Shown here: positions 56,954-64,000 of the stretch, in pieces
Position numbering within the stretch: the first letter of the stretch is position 1
How the letters are laid out: every line of letters starts with the position of its first letter
Assembly: GCA_963706535.1 (NCBI GenBank)
Contig: CAVPMU010000015.1
Span: 124,001 to 188,000, forward strand
Direction: 5' to 3'
DNA: 64,000 nucleotides
Source of the DNA: RPQJ01 sp963706535
Lineage (GTDB): Bacteria > Pseudomonadota > Gammaproteobacteria > Steroidobacterales > Steroidobacteraceae
Notes under the pieces: model-generated
Told to the model about the DNA's origin: nothing
The model's database searches: none
Seen by the model: only the letters and a program-made list of their open reading frames with translations
Translations under genes and position numbers: made by a program

Positions 56954-58144
56954 TCAGCGCAGTTCGGCCCCCGCGACGATCGCTTCGGCCGCGCGCCGTG
57001 CCTTGGCGCGCGCCGTGTCGAGGTCGGGCCCGAGCGCGAGCGTGACGCCCATGCGGCGTCGGCCGCGCACCTCGGGCTTGCCGAACAGGCGCAGCTGCGT
57101 GTCCGGCTCCTCGAGCGCCCGTTCCACGCCATGGAAGCGAATGTCGCTCGACTCGCCCTCGAGCAGGATCGCACACGATGCCGACGGGCCGTGCTGGCGG
57201 ATCGTCGGCACCGGGAGGCCGAGGATCGCCCGCGCGTGCAGCGCGAACTCCGAGAGGTCCTGGGAAATGAGCGTCACGAGCCCCGTGTCGTGAGGACGAG
57301 GCGAGACCTCGCTGAACCAGACTTCGTCGCCCCGCACGAACAGCTCCACGCCGAAGATCCCCGCGCCGCCGAGATTGTCCGTGACGGTGCGCGCGATGTG
57401 CCGCGACCTCTCGAGCGCCAGGGCACTCATGGGCTGCGGTTGCCAGGACTCGCGGTAGTCGCCGTCCACCTGCAGGTGGCCGATCGGCGCACAGAACGAC
57501 GTGCCCCCCGCGTGGCGCAACGTGAGCAGCGTGATCTCGTAGTCGAACGCGACGAATCCCTCCACGATCACCCGGCCGGCGCCGGCGCGCCCGCCGGCCT
57601 GCGCGTAATCCCACGCGTGCCGGGCCTCCGCGGACGTCCGCACTACGCTCTGGCCCTTGCCGGAGGAACTCATCACGGGCTTGACCACGCACGGCAGCCC
57701 GATCGCGGCCAGCGCCGCGCGATACTCGGCCTCCGTGTCGGCGAACCGGAACGGCAACGTCGCGAGCCCCAGCTCCCCCGCGGCGAGCCGCCGGATGCCC
57801 TCGCGATCCATGGTGAGCTGCGCGGCGCGCGCCGTCGGGATGACCCGTTGCCCCCCGCGCTCCAGCTCCACCAGCGTCCGCGTCGCGATGGCCTCGATCT
57901 CCGGGACGACCAGTGCAGGCCGCTCGCGTTCGATGAGTTCCCGTAGTGCATTGCCGTCGAGCATGTTGAGCACGTGCGAGCGGTGCGCGACCTGCATCGC
58001 CGGCGCATTCGCGTAGCGGTCCGCCGCGATCACCTCGACCCCCAGGCGCTGCGCCTCGATGACGACTTCCTTGCCGAGTTCGCCGGCGCCGAGCATCAGC
58101 AGGCGCGTGCCGGAGGCCGAGAGGGGAGTGCCGAGGGTGGGCAT
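56954..58144 (-). CDS. purT: Formate-dependent phosphoribosylglycinamide formyltransferase
   Basis: A 396-residue ATP-grasp enzyme that makes formyl-GAR from formate, ATP and GAR in purine synthesis. The N-terminal GAGELGKEVVIEAQRLG and the ATP-grasp blocks (KPVMSSSGKGQSVVRTS, GIFGVELFVRGDEVWFSEVS) match PurT closely, and the length is normal. The upstream region 58145-58387 contains only GC-rich spacer and heptamer arrays. Confidence 0.95.
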   Translation of the reverse strand: MPTLGTPLSASGTRLLMLGAGELGKEVVIEAQRLGVEVIAADRYANAPAMQVAHRSHVLNMLDGNALRELIERERPALVVPEIEAIATRTLVELERGGQRVIPTARAAQLTMDREGIRRLAAGELGLATLPFRFADTEAEYRAALAAIGLPCVVKPVMSSSGKGQSVVRTSAEARHAWDYAQAGGRAGAGRVIVEGFVAFDYEITLLTLRHAGGTSFCAPIGHLQVDGDYRESWQPQPMSALALERSRHIARTVTDNLGGAGIFGVELFVRGDEVWFSEVSPRPHDTGLVTLISQDLSEFALHARAILGLPVPTIRQHGPSASCAILLEGESSDIRFHGVERALEEPDTQLRLFGKPEVRGRRRMGVTLALGPDLDTARAKARRAAEAIVAGAELR

Positions 58145-58199
58145 GGGCGGAGAGGGGGGTGGTGAGCAGGGGGTGGGGGATAGTCTGGAGGAAGAGAGC

Positions 58200-58233
58200 G
58201 GATAGGGGATAGGGGATAGGGGATAGGGGATAG
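58200..58233 (+). repeat. Heptamer array, about 4.7 x GGGGATA
   Basis: One partial and four full GGGGATA units upstream of purT, inverted relative to the array at 58272. The 38-base interval between the two contains a stem GGCCGGC-GGT-GCCGGCC. Four runs of four G with ATA linkers fit the G-quadruplex pattern. Confidence 0.92.
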
Positions 58234-58271
58234 TGACGGAGGCCGGCGGTGCCGGCCGTTCCGTGGTCCGA

Positions 58272-58387
58272 CTATCCCCTATCCCCTATCCCCTATCCCC
58301 TATCCCCTATCCCCTATCCCCTATCCCCTATCCCCTATCCCCTATCCCCTATCCCCTATCCCCTATCCCCTATCCCCTATCCCCTTC
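58272..58387 (+). repeat. Heptamer array, 16 x CTATCCC
   Basis: Sixteen exact CTATCCC units (58272-58383) and a degenerate one run up to the stop codon of the CPA2 antiporter (58388-58390, TAG on the minus strand). The stop itself fits a degenerate unit (GGATAG). With the oppositely oriented array at 58200 it forms an imperfect inverted pair. Confidence 0.95.
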
Positions 58388-60382
58388 CTATCCCGTCAGG
58401 AGCCGGTTCTCCTCCTGCTCGAGGTCCTCGGGCGTGCCCCACAGCACCAGCACGTCGCCCTCGCGCAGCCGGGTGCCGGGGTCGGGCTCGCGCCCGACGA
58501 TGCCATCGCGGCGCAGCGCCGTGATCACGGACTTGCCCTGGTCGATGCCGAGCTCCCGGATCGTGCGGCCGGCTGCCCACGCGCCGGGCGGCAGCACTAT
58601 GGTCCGCAACTGCTGGCGCAGGGCGTAGCCTTCATCGGGCGAGCGGGCGTCGTGCCGACGGAAGACGCTGCGCAGGATCGAGTACCGGTCGTGGCGGATC
58701 TCCTCGGTCGCCTGCAGCACCTCGGGTGCGGGCACCTTGAGGAACAGCAGCACGTGCGAGACCAGCGACAGGCTGGTCTCGAATATCTCGGGCACCACCT
58801 CCGTGGCCCCGGCCGCCAGCAGCGCCTCGAGCCTCGAGTCGTCCTCGGTGCGCACCAGCACGGGCACGTCGTTGCGCAGCTGGCGCGTGGCCCGGACGAT
58901 CTGCAGCGCCCGGCCGCTGCCCGGCACGCACACCACGACGACGCTGGCGTGCTCCACGCCGAGCGAGCGCAGGATCTCGGGCTCGGTGGCGTCGCCGTAC
59001 ACCACCGGATCCCCCGCCTGGCGCGCGTCCCGCACGCGGAACGGATCCATGTCGAGCGCGATGAACTCGAAGCCGCGCTTCTCGAGGACGCGCGCGAGGT
59101 TCTGGCCCACCCGGCCGAACCCGCAGATGATCACGTGCTCGCGCTGCGCGAGCTCGCGCGTCGCCGCCGTCTCCAGCACCATCTCCGAGGGCGCGACGCT
59201 CGGCCGGCGCAGCAGCCAGTCCGCGATCCGCACGTTGTAGCGTACCAGCAGCGGTCCGAGCAGCATGCTGAGCGCGACCGCGGTCAGCAGCGCCTGCACG
59301 AGCCCGACGTCCACCAGCCGTTCCTTGAGCAGGAGCGTGAGCAGTGCGAAGCCGAACTCGCCGCCCATGCTGACGACGATGCCGGCGCGCAGCGCCTTGC
59401 GCGCGTTGGGGACGAAGCGCTGCACGACGAACGTCACGACCGCGGCTTTCACCACCAGCAGTGCCGCGAGCATCGCCAGCACCAGCGGCAGTTGCGCGAG
59501 CAGCAGGCGCAGGTCGAGCAGCATGCCGACCGAGACGAAGAAGAGCCCGAGCAGCACGTCGCGGAAGGGCTTGATCACCGCCTCGGTCTGGTGGCGGAAC
59601 TCCGTCTCGGCGAGCAGCATGCCGGCGAGGAACGCGCCTAGCGCCATCGACAGGCCGAACCTCTCGGTCGTCCAGGCGCCGCCCAGCGCGACCATCAGGA
59701 CGGTGAGCGTGAATACCTCGGTATTGCGGAGCCGCGCGATCTGGTGGAACAGCGGACGCAGGATCCACCGGCCGAGCAGCAGCACGACCAGCAGTGCGAC
59801 GACCGCGCGACCGACCATGCCGAGCAGCCAGGCCGGGCTCAGCACGTCCGCGGACGCGCCGAGCGCGGTCGCGAGCGCGAGCAGCGGCGCGAAGGCGAGG
59901 TCCTGGAACAGCAGGATGCCGACCGCGAGGCGCGCGTGGGTGCGGTTGATCTCGAGCTGTTCGCCGAGCTGGCGCACCACGATGGCCGTGGACGACATCG
60001 CGAGCGCGCCGCCGAGCACGATCGCGGCCTCGGGACCGACGCCGCTGAACGCCCAGGCCAGGCCGCCGAACACCGCGGTGGTGAGCAGCATCTGCAGCCC
60101 GCCGATCCCGAGCACCTCGGCCTTCATCACCAGCATGCGCGCCAGCGAGAACTCGAGCCCGAGCGTGAACACCAGGAACACGACGCCGATCTCGGCGAGC
60201 AGGTGCACCGCCTCGTCGTTTGCCGCGAGCCCGAGGGCATGCGGGCCGAGCAGCATGCCGACCACCAGGTAGCCGAGGATCGCCGGCAGGGCAAAGCGGC
60301 GCACCAGGCTCAGCACCAGGACGGAACCGGCCAGCAGGATCAGTATCTGGGAAAGGAAGTCGCCGGCCATCGGCCTCACCAT
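58388..60382 (-). CDS. CPA2 monovalent cation:proton antiporter with TrkA domains (KefB/YbaL-like)
   Basis: A 664-residue transporter. About 12 membrane segments in the first 380 residues form the Na+/H+ exchanger core. A TrkA-N Rossmann domain (VIICGFGRVGQNLARVLEKR) and a TrkA-C domain (RTIRELGIDQGKSVITALRR) follow. Probable K+ or Na+ efflux in exchange for protons, gated by nucleotide or glutathione-type ligands. The last residues are LLTG and the stop abuts the heptamer array. Divergent from mlaE across 54 bases. Confidence 0.9.
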   Translation of the reverse strand: MVRPMAGDFLSQILILLAGSVLVLSLVRRFALPAILGYLVVGMLLGPHALGLAANDEAVHLLAEIGVVFLVFTLGLEFSLARMLVMKAEVLGIGGLQMLLTTAVFGGLAWAFSGVGPEAAIVLGGALAMSSTAIVVRQLGEQLEINRTHARLAVGILLFQDLAFAPLLALATALGASADVLSPAWLLGMVGRAVVALLVVLLLGRWILRPLFHQIARLRNTEVFTLTVLMVALGGAWTTERFGLSMALGAFLAGMLLAETEFRHQTEAVIKPFRDVLLGLFFVSVGMLLDLRLLLAQLPLVLAMLAALLVVKAAVVTFVVQRFVPNARKALRAGIVVSMGGEFGFALLTLLLKERLVDVGLVQALLTAVALSMLLGPLLVRYNVRIADWLLRRPSVAPSEMVLETAATRELAQREHVIICGFGRVGQNLARVLEKRGFEFIALDMDPFRVRDARQAGDPVVYGDATEPEILRSLGVEHASVVVVCVPGSGRALQIVRATRQLRNDVPVLVRTEDDSRLEALLAAGATEVVPEIFETSLSLVSHVLLFLKVPAPEVLQATEEIRHDRYSILRSVFRRHDARSPDEGYALRQQLRTIVLPPGAWAAGRTIRELGIDQGKSVITALRRDGIVGREPDPGTRLREGDVLVLWGTPEDLEQEENRLLTG

Positions 60383-60436
60383 GCCATGTCCCCGATGCTA
60401 GCATTCCCGCGATGATGGCCGCGCTAGCGAGATGCG

Positions 60437-61552
60437 ATGGACTTTGCGGCTGAACTCGCTGAGGCGGGCGGGCGGCTCAGCCTGTCTGGCGACTGCCGCA
60501 TGGCGGACGCGCCGGAACTCGCGCGGCAGCTCGCGCGACTGACCGCCGCGCCGCCGCGCGCGCTCACGATCGACCTCACCGCCGCGGGCGAGATCGCCAT
60601 CGGCCCGGCCTGGCTGCTGCGCGACGCCGTCTCGGCGCTCGGGGCGGGCGGCACGACGGTCGAGTTCCAGGGGCGCCCGCCGGAGCACTTCCCGTTCCTC
60701 GAGGAGATCGCGGCCCGTGCCGTCGCCGAGGCGCCGCCGCCGCACGAGGCTGCCGCGCCGCGGTGGCTCGTGAACCTCGGTCGCGGCATCGTCGAGCGCC
60801 TGCAGTCCGGCTACGCGGCGCTCATTTTCGGCGGCGCGGTGCTCGCCACCGCGGCGACGGCCTGGCGCAGCGTCAAGCGGCTGCGTGTCGCCTCCGTCGT
60901 GCGCCACGTGCACGAGACGGGCGTGCAGGCGATCCCGGTGGTCGCCGTCATCGCCTTCCTGATCAGCGTGATCTCGGGCTACATCGGCGCACAGCAGCTG
61001 CAGCCCTATGGCGCGGAGATCTACACCGTCGACCTGATCGCGATCGGCGTGCTGCGCGAGCTCGGCGTGCTGCTCACGGCGATCATGGTCGCGGGACGCA
61101 CCGGCAGCGCCTACGCGGCCGAGCTCGGCGTGATGCGGCTGAACGACGAAGTGGACGCGCTCGAGTCGATGGGCATGAGTCCGTACGAGGTGCTCGTCCT
61201 GCCGCGCGTCCTCGGTCTGGTCATCGCGCTGCCGCTGCTGACCGTGGTCGCCGACGCGATGGGGCTCGCGGGCGGCGCGCTGCTCACCAGCTACCTGCTC
61301 GACCTGCCGTGGCCGCAGTTCCTCGCCCGGCTCGACGCCTCGATCGCGGACACCACCTTCTGGGCGGGCATGGCCAAGGCGCCGGTGTTCGGCCTGCTGA
61401 TCGCGCTCACCGGCACGCTGCGCGGCCTGCAGGTGCGCGAGTCGTCGCGCGAGCTCGGACGTCTCACCACCGTGGCCGTCGTCCAGTCGATCTTCCTCGT
61501 GATCTTCGCCGACGCGCTGTTCGCCGTGTTCTTCCTGGAGATCGACTTCTGA
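60437..61552 (+). CDS. mlaE: MlaE-type ABC permease with N-terminal STAS domain
   Basis: A 371-residue inner-membrane permease. Residues 1-95 resemble a STAS (MlaB-like) domain fused to the MlaE core, whose signature is VAVIAFLISVISGYIGAQQL, YTVDLIAIGVLRELGVLLTA and MVAGRTGSAYAAELGVMRLN. It forms the channel of an Mla-type system that moves phospholipids between envelope membranes. The fusion removes the need for a separate MlaB. Confidence 0.9.
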   Translation: MDFAAELAEAGGRLSLSGDCRMADAPELARQLARLTAAPPRALTIDLTAAGEIAIGPAWLLRDAVSALGAGGTTVEFQGRPPEHFPFLEEIAARAVAEAPPPHEAAAPRWLVNLGRGIVERLQSGYAALIFGGAVLATAATAWRSVKRLRVASVVRHVHETGVQAIPVVAVIAFLISVISGYIGAQQLQPYGAEIYTVDLIAIGVLRELGVLLTAIMVAGRTGSAYAAELGVMRLNDEVDALESMGMSPYEVLVLPRVLGLVIALPLLTVVADAMGLAGGALLTSYLLDLPWPQFLARLDASIADTTFWAGMAKAPVFGLLIALTGTLRGLQVRESSRELGRLTTVAVVQSIFLVIFADALFAVFFLEIDF

Positions 61553-62337
61553 TGGCCGCTGCCGGGACCGTCATCGCCGTGCGAGGCATCGTCAACCGCT
61601 TCGGCCGGCAGGTCGTGCACGACGGCGTCGAGTTCGACGTGCGCCGCGGCGAGGTGTTCGGCATCGTCGGCGGGTCCGGCAGCGGCAAGTCGGTGCTGCT
61701 CAAGACCATGCTGGGTCTGCATCGACCCAACGCCGGCAGCGTCGCGGTCGCGGGCCGCGACATCACGCACATGACCGGCAGCGAGCTGCGCGAGGTCAAG
61801 CGTGGCTATGGCGTCACCTTCCAGCATGGCGCGCTGTTCAGCTCACTCACGGTCGCCGAGAACCTCGGCCTGCCGGTCGCCGAGGCGATGGACCTCGAGG
61901 AGGCGACGCTCGCGCGACTCGTGGAGCTCAGGCTGCTCATGGTCGGCCTGCCGCTCGATACCGCCGCGAAGTTCCCGGCGCAGCTGTCGGGCGGCATGGT
62001 CAAGCGCGTGGCGCTCGCCCGGGCGCTCGCGCTCGACCCGGATCTCCTGTTCCTCGACGAGCCGACGGCGGGGCTGGACCCGATCGCCGCCACCGCGTTC
62101 GACGACCTCGTGCTCTACCTGCGCGACACGCTGCGCCTCACCGTGGTCATGGTGACGCACGATCTGGACACCCTCCTGAGGACGTGCGACCGTGTCGCCG
62201 TGCTGGTCGATCGCAAGGTCGTCGTCGACACGCTCGAGGGCATCGTCGCCAACGAGCATCCGTGGATACGGCAGTATTTTCACGGCGCACGCGGCCGCGT
62301 GATGACGGCGAACCTGGAGGATGCACGTGGAGCGTGA
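61552..62337 (+). CDS. mlaF: MlaF-type ABC ATPase
   Basis: A 261-residue ATPase. Walker A is GGSGSGKSVLL, the signature is LSGGMVKRVALARAL, and Walker B is LLFLDEPTAGLDP. The ATG overlaps the mlaE stop (TGATG). It powers the MlaE permease. Confidence 0.93.
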   Translation: MAAAGTVIAVRGIVNRFGRQVVHDGVEFDVRRGEVFGIVGGSGSGKSVLLKTMLGLHRPNAGSVAVAGRDITHMTGSELREVKRGYGVTFQHGALFSSLTVAENLGLPVAEAMDLEEATLARLVELRLLMVGLPLDTAAKFPAQLSGGMVKRVALARALALDPDLLFLDEPTAGLDPIAATAFDDLVLYLRDTLRLTVVMVTHDLDTLLRTCDRVAVLVDRKVVVDTLEGIVANEHPWIRQYFHGARGRVMTANLEDARGA

Positions 62338-63262
62338 CGCGAAGTACGCCGCGGTCGCGGTTTTCGCGCTGCTCGCGGTCGCGGCGGCGTTCGCCTTCGT
62401 GTGGTGGTATTCCGGCCAGGGCGACCGCCGCGTCTACGAGCGCTACGAGATCTACTTCAACGGCTCGGTGAGCGGCCTCGCCCGGGGCAGCCCGGTGCGC
62501 TACCTCGGCGTCAACGTCGGCCGCGTCGAGACGCTGTCGGTCGACCGCGCGAATCCCGGGCGGGTCAAGGTCCTGGTCTCGGTGGACGACACGACGCCCG
62601 TGTCGGGCGCGACACGGGCGCGGCTCGGCCTGCTCGGGTTGACCGGGCTGCTGTTCATCGACCTGCAGAAGGACCCGACCGCCGATGCGACGCAGGCACT
62701 GGCGACGGGTGCCCGCTATCCGGTGATCGTCTCGCGCAAGGGCGACATCGAGGCGTTCCTCGCGCGCCTGCCGGACCTCGTCGGGCAGGCCGGTGCCGTC
62801 ATGACGCGAGTGGAGCGCATGCTGAGCGACGAGAACCTGCACGCCGTGACCGCCTCGCTCGAGCACCTCGATCGTGCATCGCGCGACCTGCCGGCCATCG
62901 CCGCGGACACCGCCGCGCTCACGGCCGACCTGCGTCGTACGGCGGCCGAGGTCGCGGCGCTTGCGCAGCGGATGAGCGGGCTCGTCGCGGACTCGGGGCC
63001 CGAGGTCGAGGCCTCGCTGGCGGGCCTCAGGACCACTGCCGAGACGCTCGGCCGCACCTCCGCGAGCCTCGAGCGCATCGTCGCGGGCAACGAGGCGTCG
63101 CTGAACCAGCTGGCGGGCACGGGCGCGCAGGAACTCCAGCAGCTGGTGATCGACCTGCGGGATGCGAGCGGCGAACTGCGCCTGCTCGCGCGCGGCCTGC
63201 GCGACAATCCCGCCAGCCTGCTGCGCGAGAAGAAGGAGAGTGGCGTGGAGATCCGGCCGTGA
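62321..63262 (+). CDS. mlaD: MlaD-type MCE-domain protein
   Basis: A 313-residue periplasmic substrate-binding protein anchored by one N-terminal helix (VFALLAVAAAFAFVWWYSG). The MCE domain is at residues about 40-120 (YEIYFNGSVSGLARGSPVRY, LTGLLFIDLQ), and a long coiled-coil region follows. It overlaps mlaF by 17 bases. MCE rings carry lipid across the periplasm. Confidence 0.9.
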   Translation: MHVERDAKYAAVAVFALLAVAAAFAFVWWYSGQGDRRVYERYEIYFNGSVSGLARGSPVRYLGVNVGRVETLSVDRANPGRVKVLVSVDDTTPVSGATRARLGLLGLTGLLFIDLQKDPTADATQALATGARYPVIVSRKGDIEAFLARLPDLVGQAGAVMTRVERMLSDENLHAVTASLEHLDRASRDLPAIAADTAALTADLRRTAAEVAALAQRMSGLVADSGPEVEASLAGLRTTAETLGRTSASLERIVAGNEASLNQLAGTGAQELQQLVIDLRDASGELRLLARGLRDNPASLLREKKESGVEIRP

Positions 63263-63876
63263 ACCGATTGCTGCCTGTCGTCGCGGTCGCGGTACTGTGC
63301 GCGGGATGCGCCGGCTCGATGCTCGACTCCGGGAACGAGCCGCCCGAGACCTACCGGCTCGAGGGCCCGGCACTGGTCGCCGCCGGCGACACGCTGCCAC
63401 TGGCGCTCGGCGTCGCGCGGCCGCGCTCGGCGTCGTCGCTCGACACCGAGCGCATCGCCGTCGTGCACGCCGCCGGCGGGTTCGATTACTTCGCCGGCAT
63501 GCGCTGGGCGGATGCCGCGCCGCAGATGCTGCAATCGCTGCTCGTCCGGGCGTTCACGGCGGATGGCCGCTTCGCCACGACGGTGGCGTCGCCGAGTCGC
63601 GTGCCGACCGACCTGCTGCTCGATGTCGAGTTGCGGCGTTTCGAGGCGGTGTACGCGACGGCCGACGGCCCGCCGCGCGTGCGGGTGGAACTGCAGGCCA
63701 CCCTCGTCGACAGCCGCAAGGGCACGCGCCTGGCGAGCTTCCTGGCCTCGTCGGAAGCGTCCGCGGAGCGCAATCGCCAGCCCGAGGTGGTCGCGGCCTT
63801 CGGCGTCGCGGGCAACGAGGCCCTGCAGGTCGTCGTGATGCGCGTGCGGGATGCCACCGCCGCCCTTCCGCGCTGA
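63259..63876 (+). CDS. ABC-type transport auxiliary lipoprotein (PqiC-like)
   Basis: A 205-residue lipoprotein (lipobox VLCAGC). The mature part fits the PqiC/MlaD-partner lipoprotein family (GEPPETYRLEG-like start as NEPPETYRLEGPAL, and VPTDLLLDVELRRFEAVYA). The start is GTG overlapping the mlaD stop (GTGA). Probably the outer-membrane partner of the MCE protein. Confidence 0.85.
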   Translation: MNRLLPVVAVAVLCAGCAGSMLDSGNEPPETYRLEGPALVAAGDTLPLALGVARPRSASSLDTERIAVVHAAGGFDYFAGMRWADAAPQMLQSLLVRAFTADGRFATTVASPSRVPTDLLLDVELRRFEAVYATADGPPRVRVELQATLVDSRKGTRLASFLASSEASAERNRQPEVVAAFGVAGNEALQVVVMRVRDATAALPR

Positions 63877-63886
63877 GACGAAGCGG

Positions 63887-64000
63887 ATGCCGGCGATCGT
63901 CGCGGTCGTGCTGCTGCTTGCGAGCCTTGGCGCCTGCGCCGCGCCGCAGTCGATCACCGGAACGGTAAAACGCGTCCTCGACGGTGACAGCGTGATCGTG
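63887..64000 (+). CDS. Thermonuclease (SNase)-family protein, 3' partial
   Basis: The first 38 codons: a lipoprotein-like signal (LLLASLGACAAPQ) followed by ITGTVKRVLDGDSVIV, the typical opening of an SNase domain (G-x-V-x-x-V-x-D-G-D). The window ends inside the domain. It follows the mla operon by 10 bases. Confidence 0.75.
   Translation, partial: MPAIVAVVLLLASLGACAAPQSITGTVKRVLDGDSVIV

Noticed and set aside
58200..58387. CRISPR array
   Set aside because: Pure tandem heptamers without unique spacers and no cas genes nearby.

Overview
The window is a chromosomal segment of very high GC content carrying ordinary housekeeping genes in short operons on both strands. The gene set suggests a Gammaproteobacterium, perhaps near Xanthomonadales, Nevskiales or Steroidobacterales. 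The pointers are a long FadE-type acyl-CoA dehydrogenase, a GspA/GspB (ExeA/ExeB) pair, Mla lipid-transport genes, two tripartite RND efflux systems and a B12-dependent ribonucleotide reductase. No rRNA or tRNA gene was recognised, so the placement is inference. No gene-free gap exceeds about 300 bases.

Layout. 1-6.4 kb: the end of an unknown gene, malQ, a DUF4032 protein, two small exported proteins and an aldo/keto reductase. 6.4-11.1 kb: a frameshifted LTA-synthase-like sulfatase, a lysine-rich microprotein, and a ygiQ-tlpA-like pair. 11.3-12.4 kb: a RES/Xre toxin-antitoxin module. 12.4-20.7 kb: YebC, a haem-binding Tll0287-like protein, a methyltransferase enclosed by heptamer repeats, a periplasmic asparaginase, envelope proteins and NrdJ. 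20.8-30.2 kb: a REC/PAS/GAF/HD-GYP-like signalling protein (frameshifted), a beta-CASP hydrolase, a carrier, a REC-TonB fusion, an EEP-family hydrolase and a LysR regulator. 30.4-33.1 kb: a cluster of damaged genes (lipocalin with an amber codon, dodecin with a deletion, DAK2-DegV fusion with deletions) around an intact rhodanese. 33.1-41.6 kb: gspAB, dinB, sodB and fadE. 41.7-48.1 kb: RND operon 1 with a terminal TetR gene. 48.2-50 kb: mdh and an orphan YtrA-type GntR. 50.1-56.3 kb: RND operon 2 led by its own TetR gene. 56.5-60.4 kb: dps, purT and a CPA2 antiporter. 60.4-64 kb: an mlaEFD-lipoprotein operon and the start of a nuclease gene.

Two window-wide patterns stand out. First, three unrelated repeat families sit exactly on gene ends: a palindrome containing GGGGACGCTACCC, GGGGATA/GGGGTTA heptamers, and a TGACTAA-based inverted repeat. 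They supply or touch the stop codons of malQ, the DUF4032 gene, the Tll0287-like gene, the methyltransferase, the GntR gene, the second RND permease and the CPA2 antiporter. One palindrome is inserted in frame inside ygiQ. Second, all four inferred single-base insertions that break reading frames fall in the same 9-mer, GACGTTCGA (or its complement), where the protein family predicts GACGTCGA. That points to a sequence-specific mutation or a systematic sequencing error.
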